Shown in pieces: positions 9,445 to 20,345 of a stretch of DNA of 64,000 nt. This DNA comes from DASRDR01 sp963812945 [NCBI: uncultured Candidatus Rokubacteria bacterium] (GTDB lineage: Bacteria > Methylomirabilota > Methylomirabilia > Rokubacteriales): assembly GCA_963812945.1 (NCBI GenBank), contig CAWEXD010000010.1, positions 725,712 to 789,711 of the forward strand. The letters run 5' to 3'. Positions within the stretch are counted from its first letter, which is position 1; each line of letters begins with the position of its first letter. The notes below the pieces were generated by a model. The model worked only from the letters and a program-made list of their open reading frames with translations, was not told where the DNA came from and searched no databases. Position numbers and translations under genes: made by a program.

Positions 9445-10854
9445 GTGAGCACGCCCTCCGAGACCGCCAGCGCGACTCCGCCCCCCGCCACGCGCACCCA
9501 GGACTTCTTCCTCGGGGAGGGCGTCCCGGAGGGCGGGACCGAGAACCTCCTCGTCAACCTGGGCCCCTCGCACCCGGCGATGCACGGCATCGTCCGCATC
9601 GTGACGGAGCTGGACGGCGAGCAGGTGGTGAAGACCGACGTCGAGATCGGGTACCTCCACCGCGCGTTCGAGAAGGAGTGCGAGATCGGGCCCTACAACG
9701 CGGCGATGCCGTACACGGACCGTCTGAACTACGTCTCGCCCCTCATCAACAACTTCGGCTTCTGCGGGGCGGTCGAGAAGCTCCTGGGGATCACGCCCAC
9801 CGAGCGCTGCCAGTACATCCGCGTGATCATGAGCGAGATCTCGCGGATCTGCGACCACCTCACGTGCGTCGGCGCCTCGGCGATGGAGCTGGGCGCGTTC
9901 ACCGTGTTCCTCTACATGATCAAGGCGCGCGAGTTCCTCTGGGAGCTCGTGGAGCTCGTGACCGGGGCGCGGCTCACCATCTCGTACGGCCGCGTCGGCG
10001 GCCTCAAGGCGGACCTGCCCCCCGACTTCGAGGCGCGCGTCCGCCACGCGTTCGCCGAGACGCGAACGGTCCTCGCGGAGTCCCACCAGCTGCTCACGAC
10101 CAACCGGATCTTCGTCGACCGGATGCAGGGCGTCGGCGTGCTCTCCGGGGACGAGGCGATCGCGTACTCGGTCACGGGGCCGCTGCTCCGCGCCTCGGGG
10201 GTGCCCTTCGACGTCCGGCGCGCGACGCCCTACTGGGTCTACGACCGGCTCGACTTCGAGATCCCGGTCGGCGACGGGGGCGACAACTACGACCGCTACC
10301 TGGTCCGCATGGCCGAGATGGAGCAGTCGATGCGGATCACCGAGCAGGCGCTGGCCGCGCTCCCCGGCGGGCCGGTCAACGTCGACCACGAGGGGCGCCC
10401 GTTCGTCCCGCCGGCCGAGTACGTGGACCGCGGCAAGCTCGGCAAGACCGCGGGCCTCCTGATCACGGACATCCGGCTCTCGCCGAACCTGGCCGGGCAG
10501 GAGCGCCGGCACCACGTGGCGCTGAACGCCCCCGACAAGCGCGCCGTGCTCCCGCCCAAGGAGACGACGTACGGCTCGATCGAGGGCCTGATGAACCACT
10601 TCATGCTGATCATGGACGGCTACGGCATCCGCCCGCCCCGGGGCGAGGCGTACTTCCCCGTCGAGGGGGCGAACGGCGAGCTCGGCTTCTACGTCGTCTC
10701 CGACGGCACCGACCGGCCGTACCGGGTGCGCTGCCGGCCGCCGTGCCTCCCGCCCATGGCCGCGCTCCCTCGCATGCTCGAGGGGGGCATGGTCGCCGAC
10801 ATCGTGCCCACGTTCGGCTCGGTCAACATGATCGGCGGGGAGATGGACCGGTGA
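9445..10854 (+). CDS. nuoD: NADH-quinone oxidoreductase subunit D
   Basis: 469 aa, the 49-kDa subunit that forms the quinone-binding pocket with NuoB. Signatures: NLGPSHPAMHG, EIGYLHRAFEK, DRLNYVSPL and the C-terminal DIVPTFGSVNMIGGEMDR, which ends with the conserved Asp-Arg. The GTG at 9445 starts a ~35-residue unstructured N-terminal extension (Ala/Pro/Thr-rich) before the conserved core. Confidence 0.96.
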   Translation: MSTPSETASATPPPATRTQDFFLGEGVPEGGTENLLVNLGPSHPAMHGIVRIVTELDGEQVVKTDVEIGYLHRAFEKECEIGPYNAAMPYTDRLNYVSPLINNFGFCGAVEKLLGITPTERCQYIRVIMSEISRICDHLTCVGASAMELGAFTVFLYMIKAREFLWELVELVTGARLTISYGRVGGLKADLPPDFEARVRHAFAETRTVLAESHQLLTTNRIFVDRMQGVGVLSGDEAIAYSVTGPLLRASGVPFDVRRATPYWVYDRLDFEIPVGDGGDNYDRYLVRMAEMEQSMRITEQALAALPGGPVNVDHEGRPFVPPAEYVDRGKLGKTAGLLITDIRLSPNLAGQERRHHVALNAPDKRAVLPPKETTYGSIEGLMNHFMLIMDGYGIRPPRGEAYFPVEGANGELGFYVVSDGTDRPYRVRCRPPCLPPMAALPRMLEGGMVADIVPTFGSVNMIGGEMDR

Positions 10855-10860
10855 GCCAAC

Positions 10861-10930
10861 AGGCCGCCACAGGCCGCCACAGGCCGAAGGCCGTCCGGTC
10901 AGACCCGTCCGACAAGACCCGTCTGATCAA
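10861..10930 (+). repeat. Dispersed repeat copy 2 (nuoD-nuoE junction)
   Basis: Two AGGCCGCCAC units precede the core CCACAGGCCGAAGGCCGTCC (core at 10,877-10,896), then CGGTCAGACCCGTCC and GTCTGATCAAC. The following GGTAGCCCAGTGAGC leads into the nuoE start at 10,955. The same 3' extension occurs in copy 4. Confidence 0.9.
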
Positions 10931-10954
10931 CTCGTGCAAAGCGCGGGTAGCCCA

Positions 10955-11457
10955 GTGAGCATGCCGGCGCCGTCGGCCCCTGCCGCCGGGCCGGTGCGCT
11001 TCTCGGAGGCGCAGCTCGCCGAGGTGCGCCGGCTGCAGGCGCTCTACCCGGTGCCGCGGGCGGCGCTCCTGCCCGTGCTGCGCCTGGCCCAGGAGACCTT
11101 CGGGCACGTCTCGCCCGCGGTCGAAGTCTACGTGGCCGGCCTCTTCGACCTCTCGCCCGCGCACGTCCACGAGGTGGTGACCTTCTACACCCTGTTCTAC
11201 CAGCGGCCGGTCGGCCGGCACGTCCTCGCGGTCTGCCACAACCTCTCGTGCACGCTCGCCGGGGCGGAGGACGTGCTCGCCCACCTGAAGACCCGGCTCG
11301 GGATCGAACCCGGCGAGACGACGCCCGACGGGCGCGTCACGCTCCTCCGGGTGGAGTGTCTCTGCGCGTGCGAGGTCGCCCCGATGATGCAGGTGGACGA
11401 CGAGTACGTGGGTCCGCTCGACCGGGCGACGGTCGACCGCGTGCTGGCCGAGCTCCC

Positions 11458-11461
<4 letters not shown>
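10955..11461 (+). CDS. nuoE: NADH-quinone oxidoreductase subunit E
   Basis: 168 aa, the 24-kDa thioredoxin-like subunit carrying cluster N1a. Ligand Cys are in VCHNLSC and, further on, CLCACEVAPMM (C-x4-C ... C-x3-C). I chose GTG 10,955 (MSMPAPSAP) because the same GTG-AGC context follows the other repeat copies; GTG 10,934 and ATG 10,961 are alternatives in frame. The stop overlaps the nuoF start (GTGA). Confidence 0.94.
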
Positions 11462-12747
<1,286 letters not shown>

Positions 12748-12752
12748 GCGCG

Positions 12753-14387
12753 ATGCCGAAGCTGACGGTCGACGGCAAGGAGGTCGAGGTTCCGGCCGGG
12801 ACGAACCTCATCGAGACCGCGCGCCGGCTCGGGATCGAGGTGCCCCACTACTGCTACCACCCGGGGCTCCCGATCGCCGGGGCGTGCCGGCTCTGCATGG
12901 TCGACATCGAGAAGACGCCGCGGCCGACGATCGCGTGCAACACGCTCGCCGCGGACGGCATGGCGGTCCTGACCCAGACGCCGCGCGTCCTCGAGCTCCG
13001 GCGCTCGGTCATGGAGTGGCACCTCATCAACCACCCCCTCGACTGCCCCGTCTGCGACCAGGCCGGGGAGTGCTGGCTGCAGATCTACTACATGCAGCAC
13101 GGGCTCTACGAGTCCCGGATGATCGACGACAAGGTGCACAAGCCGAAGGCGGTGCCGATTGGCCCGCACGTCATGCTGGACGCCGAGCGCTGCATTCTCT
13201 GCTCGCGCTGCGTGCGCTTCTGCGACACGGTGACGAAGACGGGCGAGCTCGGCATCTTCAACCGGGGCGATCACTCGGAGCTCGGGCTCTTTCCGGGCAC
13301 CGTCCTCGACAACGCCTACTCCGGCAACGTGGTGGACATCTGCCCGGTCGGGGCCCTCACGGACCGCGACTTTCGCTTCCAGGCCCGCGTCTGGTACCTC
13401 GACCGCGCGAAGTCCGTCTGTCCGGGATGCGCCCGGGGCTGCAACATCGACGTGCACGTGAACCAGCGGCGCGCCCATCACGCGCAGGGCCGCCGGGTTG
13501 TGCGGTTGAAGCCCCGGTTCAACGCCGACGTGAACCGCTGGTGGATCTGCGACGAGGGCCGCTACGGCTTCGGGGACGTCGACGCCCCGACCCGGCTCGA
13601 GCGCCCGGAGCTCCGCGAGGGCGGGACCCCGCGCCCGCTCACCTGGGACGAGGCCGTGACCGCGCTGGCCGAGGGTCTCCGCGCCGCCGGCCCGGAGTCG
13701 ACGGGCGTGCTCCTCTCCCCCCGGATGACGAACGAGGATCTCTGGCTGGCCCGGCGCCTGTTCGTCGACACACTCGGCGTGCGGCACGTCGACTTCCGGG
13801 TGCCGCCCCCGGCGCCCGGCTCGGCGGACGACCTCCTTCGCGTCGCGGACAAGGCGCCGAACACGCGGGGCGCCGCGCTGCTCGGCGCGGGCCCGGCCGG
13901 GGCCCCCGACGGCCGGCACGTCCTCGACGCCGCCCGCGCCGGCCGCCTCAAGCTCCTCTGGGTCTTCGACCACGACCTCCTGGACTCGGGCTGGGCCCAG
14001 GCGGAGGTGGAGGAGGCGCTCGGGCGCGTCGAGGGCGTGGTCTTCCAGGGCCCGAATGCCCATGCGACGAGCGCGCGGGCCCACGTGGTCCTGCCGAGCG
14101 CCGCCTGGGTGGAGCGCGAGGGCACCTGGACGAACGTGGACGGCCGTGTCCAGCGATTCTGGCGGGCCGTGCTGCCGCGCGGCGACGCGCGGCCGGGCTG
14201 GGAGATCCTCGCCGCGGTCGCCCGCGCCCTCGGCCACGACTGGCGGCCCGCCCGCGCGGAGGCGCTCTTCCGAGAGCTGGCGGCCGCGGTGCCGGCCTTC
14301 GCCGGGCTGAGCTACAAGGCCCTCGGCGACCACGGGGCGCCACAGGCCGAAGGCCGTCCAATCAACACGCGCGGGGCTCCGGAGTGA
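12753..14387 (+). CDS. nuoG: NADH-quinone oxidoreductase subunit G
   Basis: 544 aa iron-sulfur subunit (75 kDa family). The N-terminal [2Fe-2S] ferredoxin domain has HYCYHPGLPIAGACRLC. The next block has HPLDCPVCDQAGEC (N5/N1b region) and CILCSRCVRFC with GNVVDICPVGAL (N4). A further VCPGCARGC motif precedes a shortened molybdopterin-like domain. It is shorter than many NuoG proteins (650-900 aa). The last ~18 residues are encoded by a copy of the dispersed repeat, so this tail is probably not ancestral. Confidence 0.94.
   Translation: MPKLTVDGKEVEVPAGTNLIETARRLGIEVPHYCYHPGLPIAGACRLCMVDIEKTPRPTIACNTLAADGMAVLTQTPRVLELRRSVMEWHLINHPLDCPVCDQAGECWLQIYYMQHGLYESRMIDDKVHKPKAVPIGPHVMLDAERCILCSRCVRFCDTVTKTGELGIFNRGDHSELGLFPGTVLDNAYSGNVVDICPVGALTDRDFRFQARVWYLDRAKSVCPGCARGCNIDVHVNQRRAHHAQGRRVVRLKPRFNADVNRWWICDEGRYGFGDVDAPTRLERPELREGGTPRPLTWDEAVTALAEGLRAAGPESTGVLLSPRMTNEDLWLARRLFVDTLGVRHVDFRVPPPAPGSADDLLRVADKAPNTRGAALLGAGPAGAPDGRHVLDAARAGRLKLLWVFDHDLLDSGWAQAEVEEALGRVEGVVFQGPNAHATSARAHVVLPSAAWVEREGTWTNVDGRVQRFWRAVLPRGDARPGWEILAAVARALGHDWRPARAEALFRELAAAVPAFAGLSYKALGDHGAPQAEGRPINTRGAPE
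14340..14366 (+). repeat. Dispersed repeat copy 3 (inside the nuoG 3' end)
   Basis: CCACAGGCCGAAGGCCGTCC followed by AATCAAC, within the nuoG frame, where it encodes PQAEGRPIN. It lies 52 nt before the nuoH start ATG-AGC at 14,392. Confidence 0.9.
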
Positions 14388-14391
14388 TGCC

Positions 14392-15477
14392 ATGAGCGCC
14401 GTGATGGTGGACCTCGGGATCGCCTTCGCGCGGGTCGCGTTCGTCATGGGATTCATGCTGAACCTGGGCGGGATCCTCACCTGGGTCGAGCGGAAGCAAT
14501 CCGCGGTGATGCAGGACCGGGTGGGCGCCAACCGCGCCTCGATCCTGGGGCTCCGGCTCTTCGGCCTCTTCCACCCGCTGGCGGACGCCCTCAAGATGCT
14601 GACCAAGGAAGACTTCATGCCGGCGCGCGCCGACCGGGTGCTCTTCCTGGCCGCGCCGGTCGTGTCGGTCTTCTTCGCCTTGTCCGGCTTCGCGACGATC
14701 CCGTTCGGCGACGTCCTGATCGTGGGCGGCCGGGAGATCTCGCTCCAGGCGGTGGAGCTGAACGCCGGGATCCTCTTCGTGTTCGCGATGCTGTCGATGG
14801 GCGTCTACGGGGTCGTCCTGGCCGGCTGGGCCTCGGCCAACAACTTCGCCCTCCTCGGGGGCCAGCGCGCGGCCGCGCTCATGATCTCGGCGGAGGTCGC
14901 CATCGGAGCCTCGATCATGGGGGTGTGCATGGTCTACGGCTCGCTCGACCTCCAGGAGATCGCGCGAGGCCAGGGCGCGTACTGGTGGGGCGTCATCCCG
15001 AAGTGGGGCCTCTTCACCCAGCCGCTCGGGTTCATCCTGTTCCTGACCGCGGGCATCGCCACGACCAAGCGAGCGCCGTTCGACTTCCCGGAGGGCGAGT
15101 CGGAGATCATCGGCTACAACGTCGAGTACAGCGGGATGAAGTTCGGCATGTTCCTGATGGCCGACTTCCTGGAGACCGTCGTGGTGGCCGGGATGACGAC
15201 CGCGCTCTTCCTGGGCGCCTGGCAGGTGCCGTGGCTCTTCCGGGACGGCTTCCACCTGCCCGGGGGGCTCACCCTCGGCCTGCCGCACCTCGTCGTGGTG
15301 CTGCTCCAGGTCGGGGCGTTCGTGACGAAGGTCGTGGCCGTGGTCTGGTTCCTGATGCTGGTCCGCTGGACCCTGCCGCGCTTCCGGTACGATCAGGCGA
15401 TGCGCCTCGGCTGGCTCGGGCTCCTGCCGCTGGCCGTGCTGAACATCGTCCTGACGGCCGCGGTGCTGCTCCTCTAG
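14392..15477 (+). CDS. nuoH: NADH-quinone oxidoreductase subunit H
   Basis: 361 aa, about eight membrane helices. NuoH links the peripheral arm to the membrane arm and lines the quinone tunnel. Signatures: the ERKQSAVMQDRVGANR loop after helix 1, and the acidic DFPEGESEIIGYNVEYSG loop. The ATG at 14,392 lies 4 nt after the nuoG stop. Confidence 0.96.
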   Translation: MSAVMVDLGIAFARVAFVMGFMLNLGGILTWVERKQSAVMQDRVGANRASILGLRLFGLFHPLADALKMLTKEDFMPARADRVLFLAAPVVSVFFALSGFATIPFGDVLIVGGREISLQAVELNAGILFVFAMLSMGVYGVVLAGWASANNFALLGGQRAAALMISAEVAIGASIMGVCMVYGSLDLQEIARGQGAYWWGVIPKWGLFTQPLGFILFLTAGIATTKRAPFDFPEGESEIIGYNVEYSGMKFGMFLMADFLETVVVAGMTTALFLGAWQVPWLFRDGFHLPGGLTLGLPHLVVVLLQVGAFVTKVVAVVWFLMLVRWTLPRFRYDQAMRLGWLGLLPLAVLNIVLTAAVLLL

Positions 15478-15493
15478 GAGGACGCGACCCACG

Positions 15494-16108
15494 ATGGCGA
15501 CTGCGCCCACGCCCGCGCCGCACGTGCCGCCCCCACCGCCCTCACCGCCAAAAATCCTGCGCGTGCGGCAGCAGGTGACCGTCCGGCCGCAGCAGCGCTT
15601 CTACCTCGCGGAGGTGCTGGTCGGGCTCCGGGTGACCGCGGGCCACTTCTTCCGGAACATGGGACTCTGGGTGCGCGGGCGGAAGGGCGCCGTGACCTAC
15701 CAGTGGCCGGAGGAGCGCCGGCCGCTCGCGACGCGGCTCCGGAGCCTCCACCGGCTGGTGCGGCGCGAGGACGGCTCGCCCCGCTGCGTCGCCTGCATGA
15801 TGTGCGAGACCGTGTGCCCGGCGCACTGCATCTACATCGTGGCGGCCGAGCACCCGAACCCGGACATCGAGAAGTACCCCGAGCGGTTCGACATCGACCT
15901 CGGCAAGTGCGTCTTCTGCGGGTACTGCGTCGAGGCGTGTCCCGAGGACGCGATCCGCATGGACACGGGCATCCTGGAGTTCTCGGCGTACAGCCGCGAG
16001 GGGCTCGTCTACTCGAAGGACGTGCTCCTGGCGCTCGAGCCGGCCGGGGCGGACGGCCTGCCGACCACGGCGCCGCCGCCGGCCCTGGTCCGCCTGGGGT
16101 TCGACTGA
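15494..16108 (+). CDS. nuoI: NADH-quinone oxidoreductase subunit I
   Basis: 204 aa ferredoxin-like subunit carrying clusters N6a and N6b. Two CxxCxxCxxxC motifs are visible: [15 protein letters not shown] and [16 protein letters not shown] ~20-residue Pro-rich N-terminal tail precedes the conserved domain. Its stop overlaps the nuoJ ATG (TGATG). Confidence 0.96.
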   Translation: MATAPTPAPHVPPPPPSPPKILRVRQQVTVRPQQRFYLAEVLVGLRVTAGHFFRNMGLWVRGRKGAVTYQWPEERRPLATRLRSLHRLVRREDGSPRCVACMMCETVCPAHCIYIVAAEHPNPDIEKYPERFDIDLGKCVFCGYCVEACPEDAIRMDTGILEFSAYSREGLVYSKDVLLALEPAGADGLPTTAPPPALVRLGFD

Positions 16109-16599
16109 TGGAGTGGCTCGTCTTCGGGCTCGTGGCGGTGACGGCGATCGGGACCGCCATCGGGCTCGTGGTCCGGCCGAATCCGCTCCACGGGGCGCTC
16201 TTCCTGGTGGGGAACCTGTTCTGCGTGGCGGTGCTCTTCCTCATGCTGCGGGCGGAGTTCCTGGCGCTCGCTCAGGTCATCGTCTACGCGGGCGCGATCA
16301 TGGTGCTGTTCATCTTCGCCATCATGCTCCTGATCCCGGGCCGGGCCGAGTCGGGACCCGACTCGTTGGTCCGCGCGCGCCGGCTCGCGCTGCCGGTGGC
16401 GGCCGCGCTCGGGATCGCGGTCGTCCTGGTGGCCGGCCGGACCGGGGGGCCGGCCCCCGGGGCGCCGCCCGGCGGGGTCGGGGAGATCGGCCGCCTGCTC
16501 TTCACGGACTACCTCTTCCCGTTCGAGGTGACCTCGCTCCTGCTCCTGGCGGCCTTGGTCGGAGCCCTGACCTTGGCCCGGCGGCGGGCGACCTCGTGA
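16108..16599 (+). CDS. nuoJ: NADH-quinone oxidoreductase subunit J
   Basis: 163 aa membrane subunit with about five helices. The conserved [14 protein letters not shown] and [19 protein letters not shown] helices (the latter holds the pi-bulge region of NuoJ) are present. ATG 16,108 overlaps the nuoI stop by one base; its own end overlaps nuoK as GTGA. Confidence 0.95.
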   Translation: MEWLVFGLVAVTAIGTAIGLVVRPNPLHGALFLVGNLFCVAVLFLMLRAEFLALAQVIVYAGAIMVLFIFAIMLLIPGRAESGPDSLVRARRLALPVAAALGIAVVLVAGRTGGPAPGAPPGGVGEIGRLLFTDYLFPFEVTSLLLLAALVGALTLARRRATS

Positions 16600-16904
16600 C
16601 GCCCGTCCCGCCGGTGTACTATGTCGCGCTGTCGGCGATCCTGTTCGCCATCGGGGTGGCGGGGGTCCTGGTCCGCCGGAACCCCCTGGTGATCTTCATG
16701 TCGATCGAGCTTATGCTGAACGCCGCGAACCTGGCGTTCGTGGCCTTCGGGCGCGTCCACGGCGCGGCCGACGGGCAGGTCATCGTGTTCTTCGTGATGA
16801 CAGTGGCCGCGGCCGAGGTCGCGGTCGGGCTGGCCATCATCGTGACGATCTTTCGGGCCCGGCACCGGATCGACGTCGACGATCTCGCGTTGATGCGCTG
16901 GTGA
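16596..16904 (+). CDS. nuoK: NADH-quinone oxidoreductase subunit K
   Basis: 102 aa, three helices, proton-channel subunit. The two membrane glutamates are visible in [15 protein letters not shown] and [15 protein letters not shown]. nuoK is the last nuo gene here: no nuoL, nuoM or nuoN follows, and the pyruvate dehydrogenase genes begin 10 nt later. The antiporter-like pumping subunits must be encoded elsewhere if this complex pumps normally. Confidence 0.96.
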   Translation: MTPVPPVYYVALSAILFAIGVAGVLVRRNPLVIFMSIELMLNAANLAFVAFGRVHGAADGQVIVFFVMTVAAAEVAVGLAIIVTIFRARHRIDVDDLALMRW

Positions 16905-16914
16905 GCCGGGACAG

Positions 16915-17940
16915 ATGGGCCGGAAGGGGGCCGAGGCAATGGCGACGACAGGGTCCGTGACCAAGGGCGCCCCGGCGCGCGGCGAGGTGGCCGTGGACCT
17001 CGCGCTGCTCGAGCAGATGCTCCTGATCCGGCGCTTCGAGGAGAAGGCGGCCGAGATGTACGCGCTCGGCAAGATCGGGGGCTTCCTGCACCTCTACATC
17101 GGCCAGGAGGCCGTGGCGGTCGGGGCGATCTCGAACCTCCGCCCGGACGACTACACCATCGCCGGCTACCGGGAGCACGGGCACGCGCTCGCCAAGGGCG
17201 CCGATCCCCGGCGGGTCATGGCGGAGCTCTTCGGGCGGCGCGACGGCGTCTCGAAGGGCAAGGGCGGCTCGATGCACATGTTCGACCGGGAGATCAACTT
17301 CCTGGGCGGACACGCGATCGTGGGCGGCTATCTGCCCATCGCCACCGGCGTCGGCTTCGCCATCCGCTACGAGGAGCGGAACCGGGTGATCCTCTGCTTC
17401 TTCGGGGACGGCTCCGTGCCCCAGGGGGAGTTCCACGAGTCCCTGAACCTGGCGTCCCTCTGGAAGCTGCCGGTGGTGTTCATCTGCGAGAACAACCGGT
17501 ACGCGATGGGCACCGCCATCCAGCGGGCGCTCGCCCAGACCGACATCTCACGCTACGCGCAGTCGTACGCCATGCCCGGGGAGGCGTGCGACGGCATGGA
17601 CGTCCGGGCCGTGCGGGAGTGCGTCGGGCGCGCGGTCGCCCTCGCCCGGGAGACGAAGACCCCGACGCTCGTGGAGGCGCGCACCTACCGGTTCCGCGGC
17701 CACTCGATGCGGGATCCCGCCGCCGCCGTGTATCGCACGAAGGACGAGGTGGAGGAGGAGAAGCGGCGCGACCCCATCGCGCTCTTCCGCGACCGGCTCC
17801 TCGCGGAGCGCGCGCTGGACGAGGCGGGCTGGCAGGCCTTGACCGAGCGCGTCGAGGCCCGCGTCACCGACGCGGTCGCCTTCGCGGACGCCTCGCCGGA
17901 GCCGCCGGCCGAGTGGCTGACCGCGGACGTCTACGCGTGA
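16915..17940 (+). CDS. pdhA: Pyruvate dehydrogenase E1 component, alpha subunit
   Basis: 341 aa thiamine-diphosphate enzyme subunit that decarboxylates pyruvate. The TPP motif starts at GDGSVPQGEFHES and ends about 30 residues later at FICENN; HAIVGGYLPIATG and the phosphorylation-loop-like YRFRGHSMRDP also match the family. ATG 16,939 (after a GGCCGAGGC stretch) is an alternative start. It directly follows nuoK, so it is probably on the nuo transcript. A 2-oxoacid other than pyruvate cannot be fully excluded. Confidence 0.92.
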   Translation: MGRKGAEAMATTGSVTKGAPARGEVAVDLALLEQMLLIRRFEEKAAEMYALGKIGGFLHLYIGQEAVAVGAISNLRPDDYTIAGYREHGHALAKGADPRRVMAELFGRRDGVSKGKGGSMHMFDREINFLGGHAIVGGYLPIATGVGFAIRYEERNRVILCFFGDGSVPQGEFHESLNLASLWKLPVVFICENNRYAMGTAIQRALAQTDISRYAQSYAMPGEACDGMDVRAVRECVGRAVALARETKTPTLVEARTYRFRGHSMRDPAAAVYRTKDEVEEEKRRDPIALFRDRLLAERALDEAGWQALTERVEARVTDAVAFADASPEPPAEWLTADVYA

Positions 17941-17980
17941 GGGCGGACGGCGGCCGGGAGACACCAGGAGGGAGATCGTC

Positions 17981-18964
<984 letters not shown>

Positions 18965-19000
18965 CGATTCTCCCCATTTCCGCAGGAGGGTGAGCGGGCC

Positions 19001-20341
19001 ATGGCGGTGACCAGGGTGGTGATGCCGAAGCTGTCGGAGGCGATGGAGACGGGGAAGCTGCTCCGCTGGCTCAAGCAGGAGGGCGACCGGATCTCGGGCG
19101 GCGACATCATCGCCGAGATCGAGACGGACAAGGCGGACATCGAGCTCGAGGCGTTCGGCTCGGGCGTCCTGCGGAAGCTCCTGGTCCAGCCGGGGACGGC
19201 GGTGCCGGTGGGAGGCCTGATCGCGGTCATCGCCGATCCGGACGAGGACATCGGCGCCGTCGTGGGCGGCGGCGCGGCGGCGGCGCCCGCGGCGCCCAGG
19301 GCGGCGAGCCCGGCCCCGGCGGCCCCTCCGGCCCCCGCGGCCGCTCCCGCGACGCGCCCGGTCGTCCAGGCCCCGCCGGCCGCGGCCCCGGCGCCCCGGC
19401 CCGCCGCGGCTCCCGTGGCGGCCGTCGCCCCGGCCCCGCCCGCATCCAGCGTGGCAGTGCTGCCCGGCGGCCGGCTGCGGGTCTCGCCGCTCGCCCGGAA
19501 GCTCGCCCATCGGGCGGGCGTCGACCTGGCCCGGGTGACGGGCACGGGCCCCAGCGGCCGGATCATCCAGCGGGACATCGAGGCGCACCTCGCCGCCGCC
19601 CCGGCGGGAGCCCCCCGGGCGGGCGTGGCGGCAGCCGTGGCGGTCGCCCGGACGGGCCCCGAGACCGAGGACCTCGCGCTGACGCCGATCCGCGCGGCGA
19701 TCGCGCGCCAGATGGTCCAGTCGAAGGCGCCGGTGCCCCACTTCTACATCACCACCGAGATCGCGATGGAGCGGGCGGTGGCCCTCCGCGAGGAGCTCCA
19801 GGCGCTCCCCGGGGCGCCCAAGCTCACCTTCACGGACCTGGTGGTCCGCGCCTGCGCGGTGACGCTCCGGAAGCATCCCGGCGTCAACGCGAGCTTCCAT
19901 GGGGAGACGATCCGGCGGCACCAGGCCGTGCACGTGGGCATCGCGGTCGCGGTCGAGGACGGGCTCATCACCCCGGTCCTGCGGGACGCCGACCAGAAGG
20001 GGCTCTTCCAGATCGCGGCCGACTCGCGCGACCTCGTCGAGCGGACCCGGGGCCGGAAGCTCCGGCAGCAGGAGCTCTCGGGCGCGACCTTCTCGATCTC
20101 GAACCTCGGCATGTTCCCGGTCGACGAGTTCTCCGCGATCATCAACCCGCCGGAAGGGGCGATCCTCGCGGTGGCGGCGATCATGGAGAAGCCCGTGGTG
20201 GTGGACGGTCAGCTGGCCGTCGGCAAGCGCATGCGGGTGACGCTCTCGTGCGATCACCGGGTGATGGACGGCGCGATGGGCGCCCGGTTCCTGGCCGATC
20301 TGAAGGCGGCGCTGGAGGCGCCGCTGAGCCTCCTGGTCTGA
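19001..20341 (+). CDS. pdhC: Dihydrolipoamide acetyltransferase (PDH E2)
   Basis: 446 aa core of the PDH complex. Domain order: one N-terminal lipoyl domain with the lipoylated Lys in ETDKADIELE (about residue 46); an Ala/Pro-rich flexible linker; a peripheral subunit-binding domain (SPLARKLAHRAGVDLARVTG, about 165-200); and the catalytic domain from about 225, ending in the active-site SCDHRVMDGA (His and Asp). A good RBS (GCAGGAGGGTG) precedes ATG 19,001. Lipoylation would use LipA from the start of this gene block; no lipB or lplA is seen here. Confidence 0.94.
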   Translation: MAVTRVVMPKLSEAMETGKLLRWLKQEGDRISGGDIIAEIETDKADIELEAFGSGVLRKLLVQPGTAVPVGGLIAVIADPDEDIGAVVGGGAAAAPAAPRAASPAPAAPPAPAAAPATRPVVQAPPAAAPAPRPAAAPVAAVAPAPPASSVAVLPGGRLRVSPLARKLAHRAGVDLARVTGTGPSGRIIQRDIEAHLAAAPAGAPRAGVAAAVAVARTGPETEDLALTPIRAAIARQMVQSKAPVPHFYITTEIAMERAVALREELQALPGAPKLTFTDLVVRACAVTLRKHPGVNASFHGETIRRHQAVHVGIAVAVEDGLITPVLRDADQKGLFQIAADSRDLVERTRGRKLRQQELSGATFSISNLGMFPVDEFSAIINPPEGAILAVAAIMEKPVVVDGQLAVGKRMRVTLSCDHRVMDGAMGARFLADLKAALEAPLSLLV

Positions 20342-20345
20342 CCCG

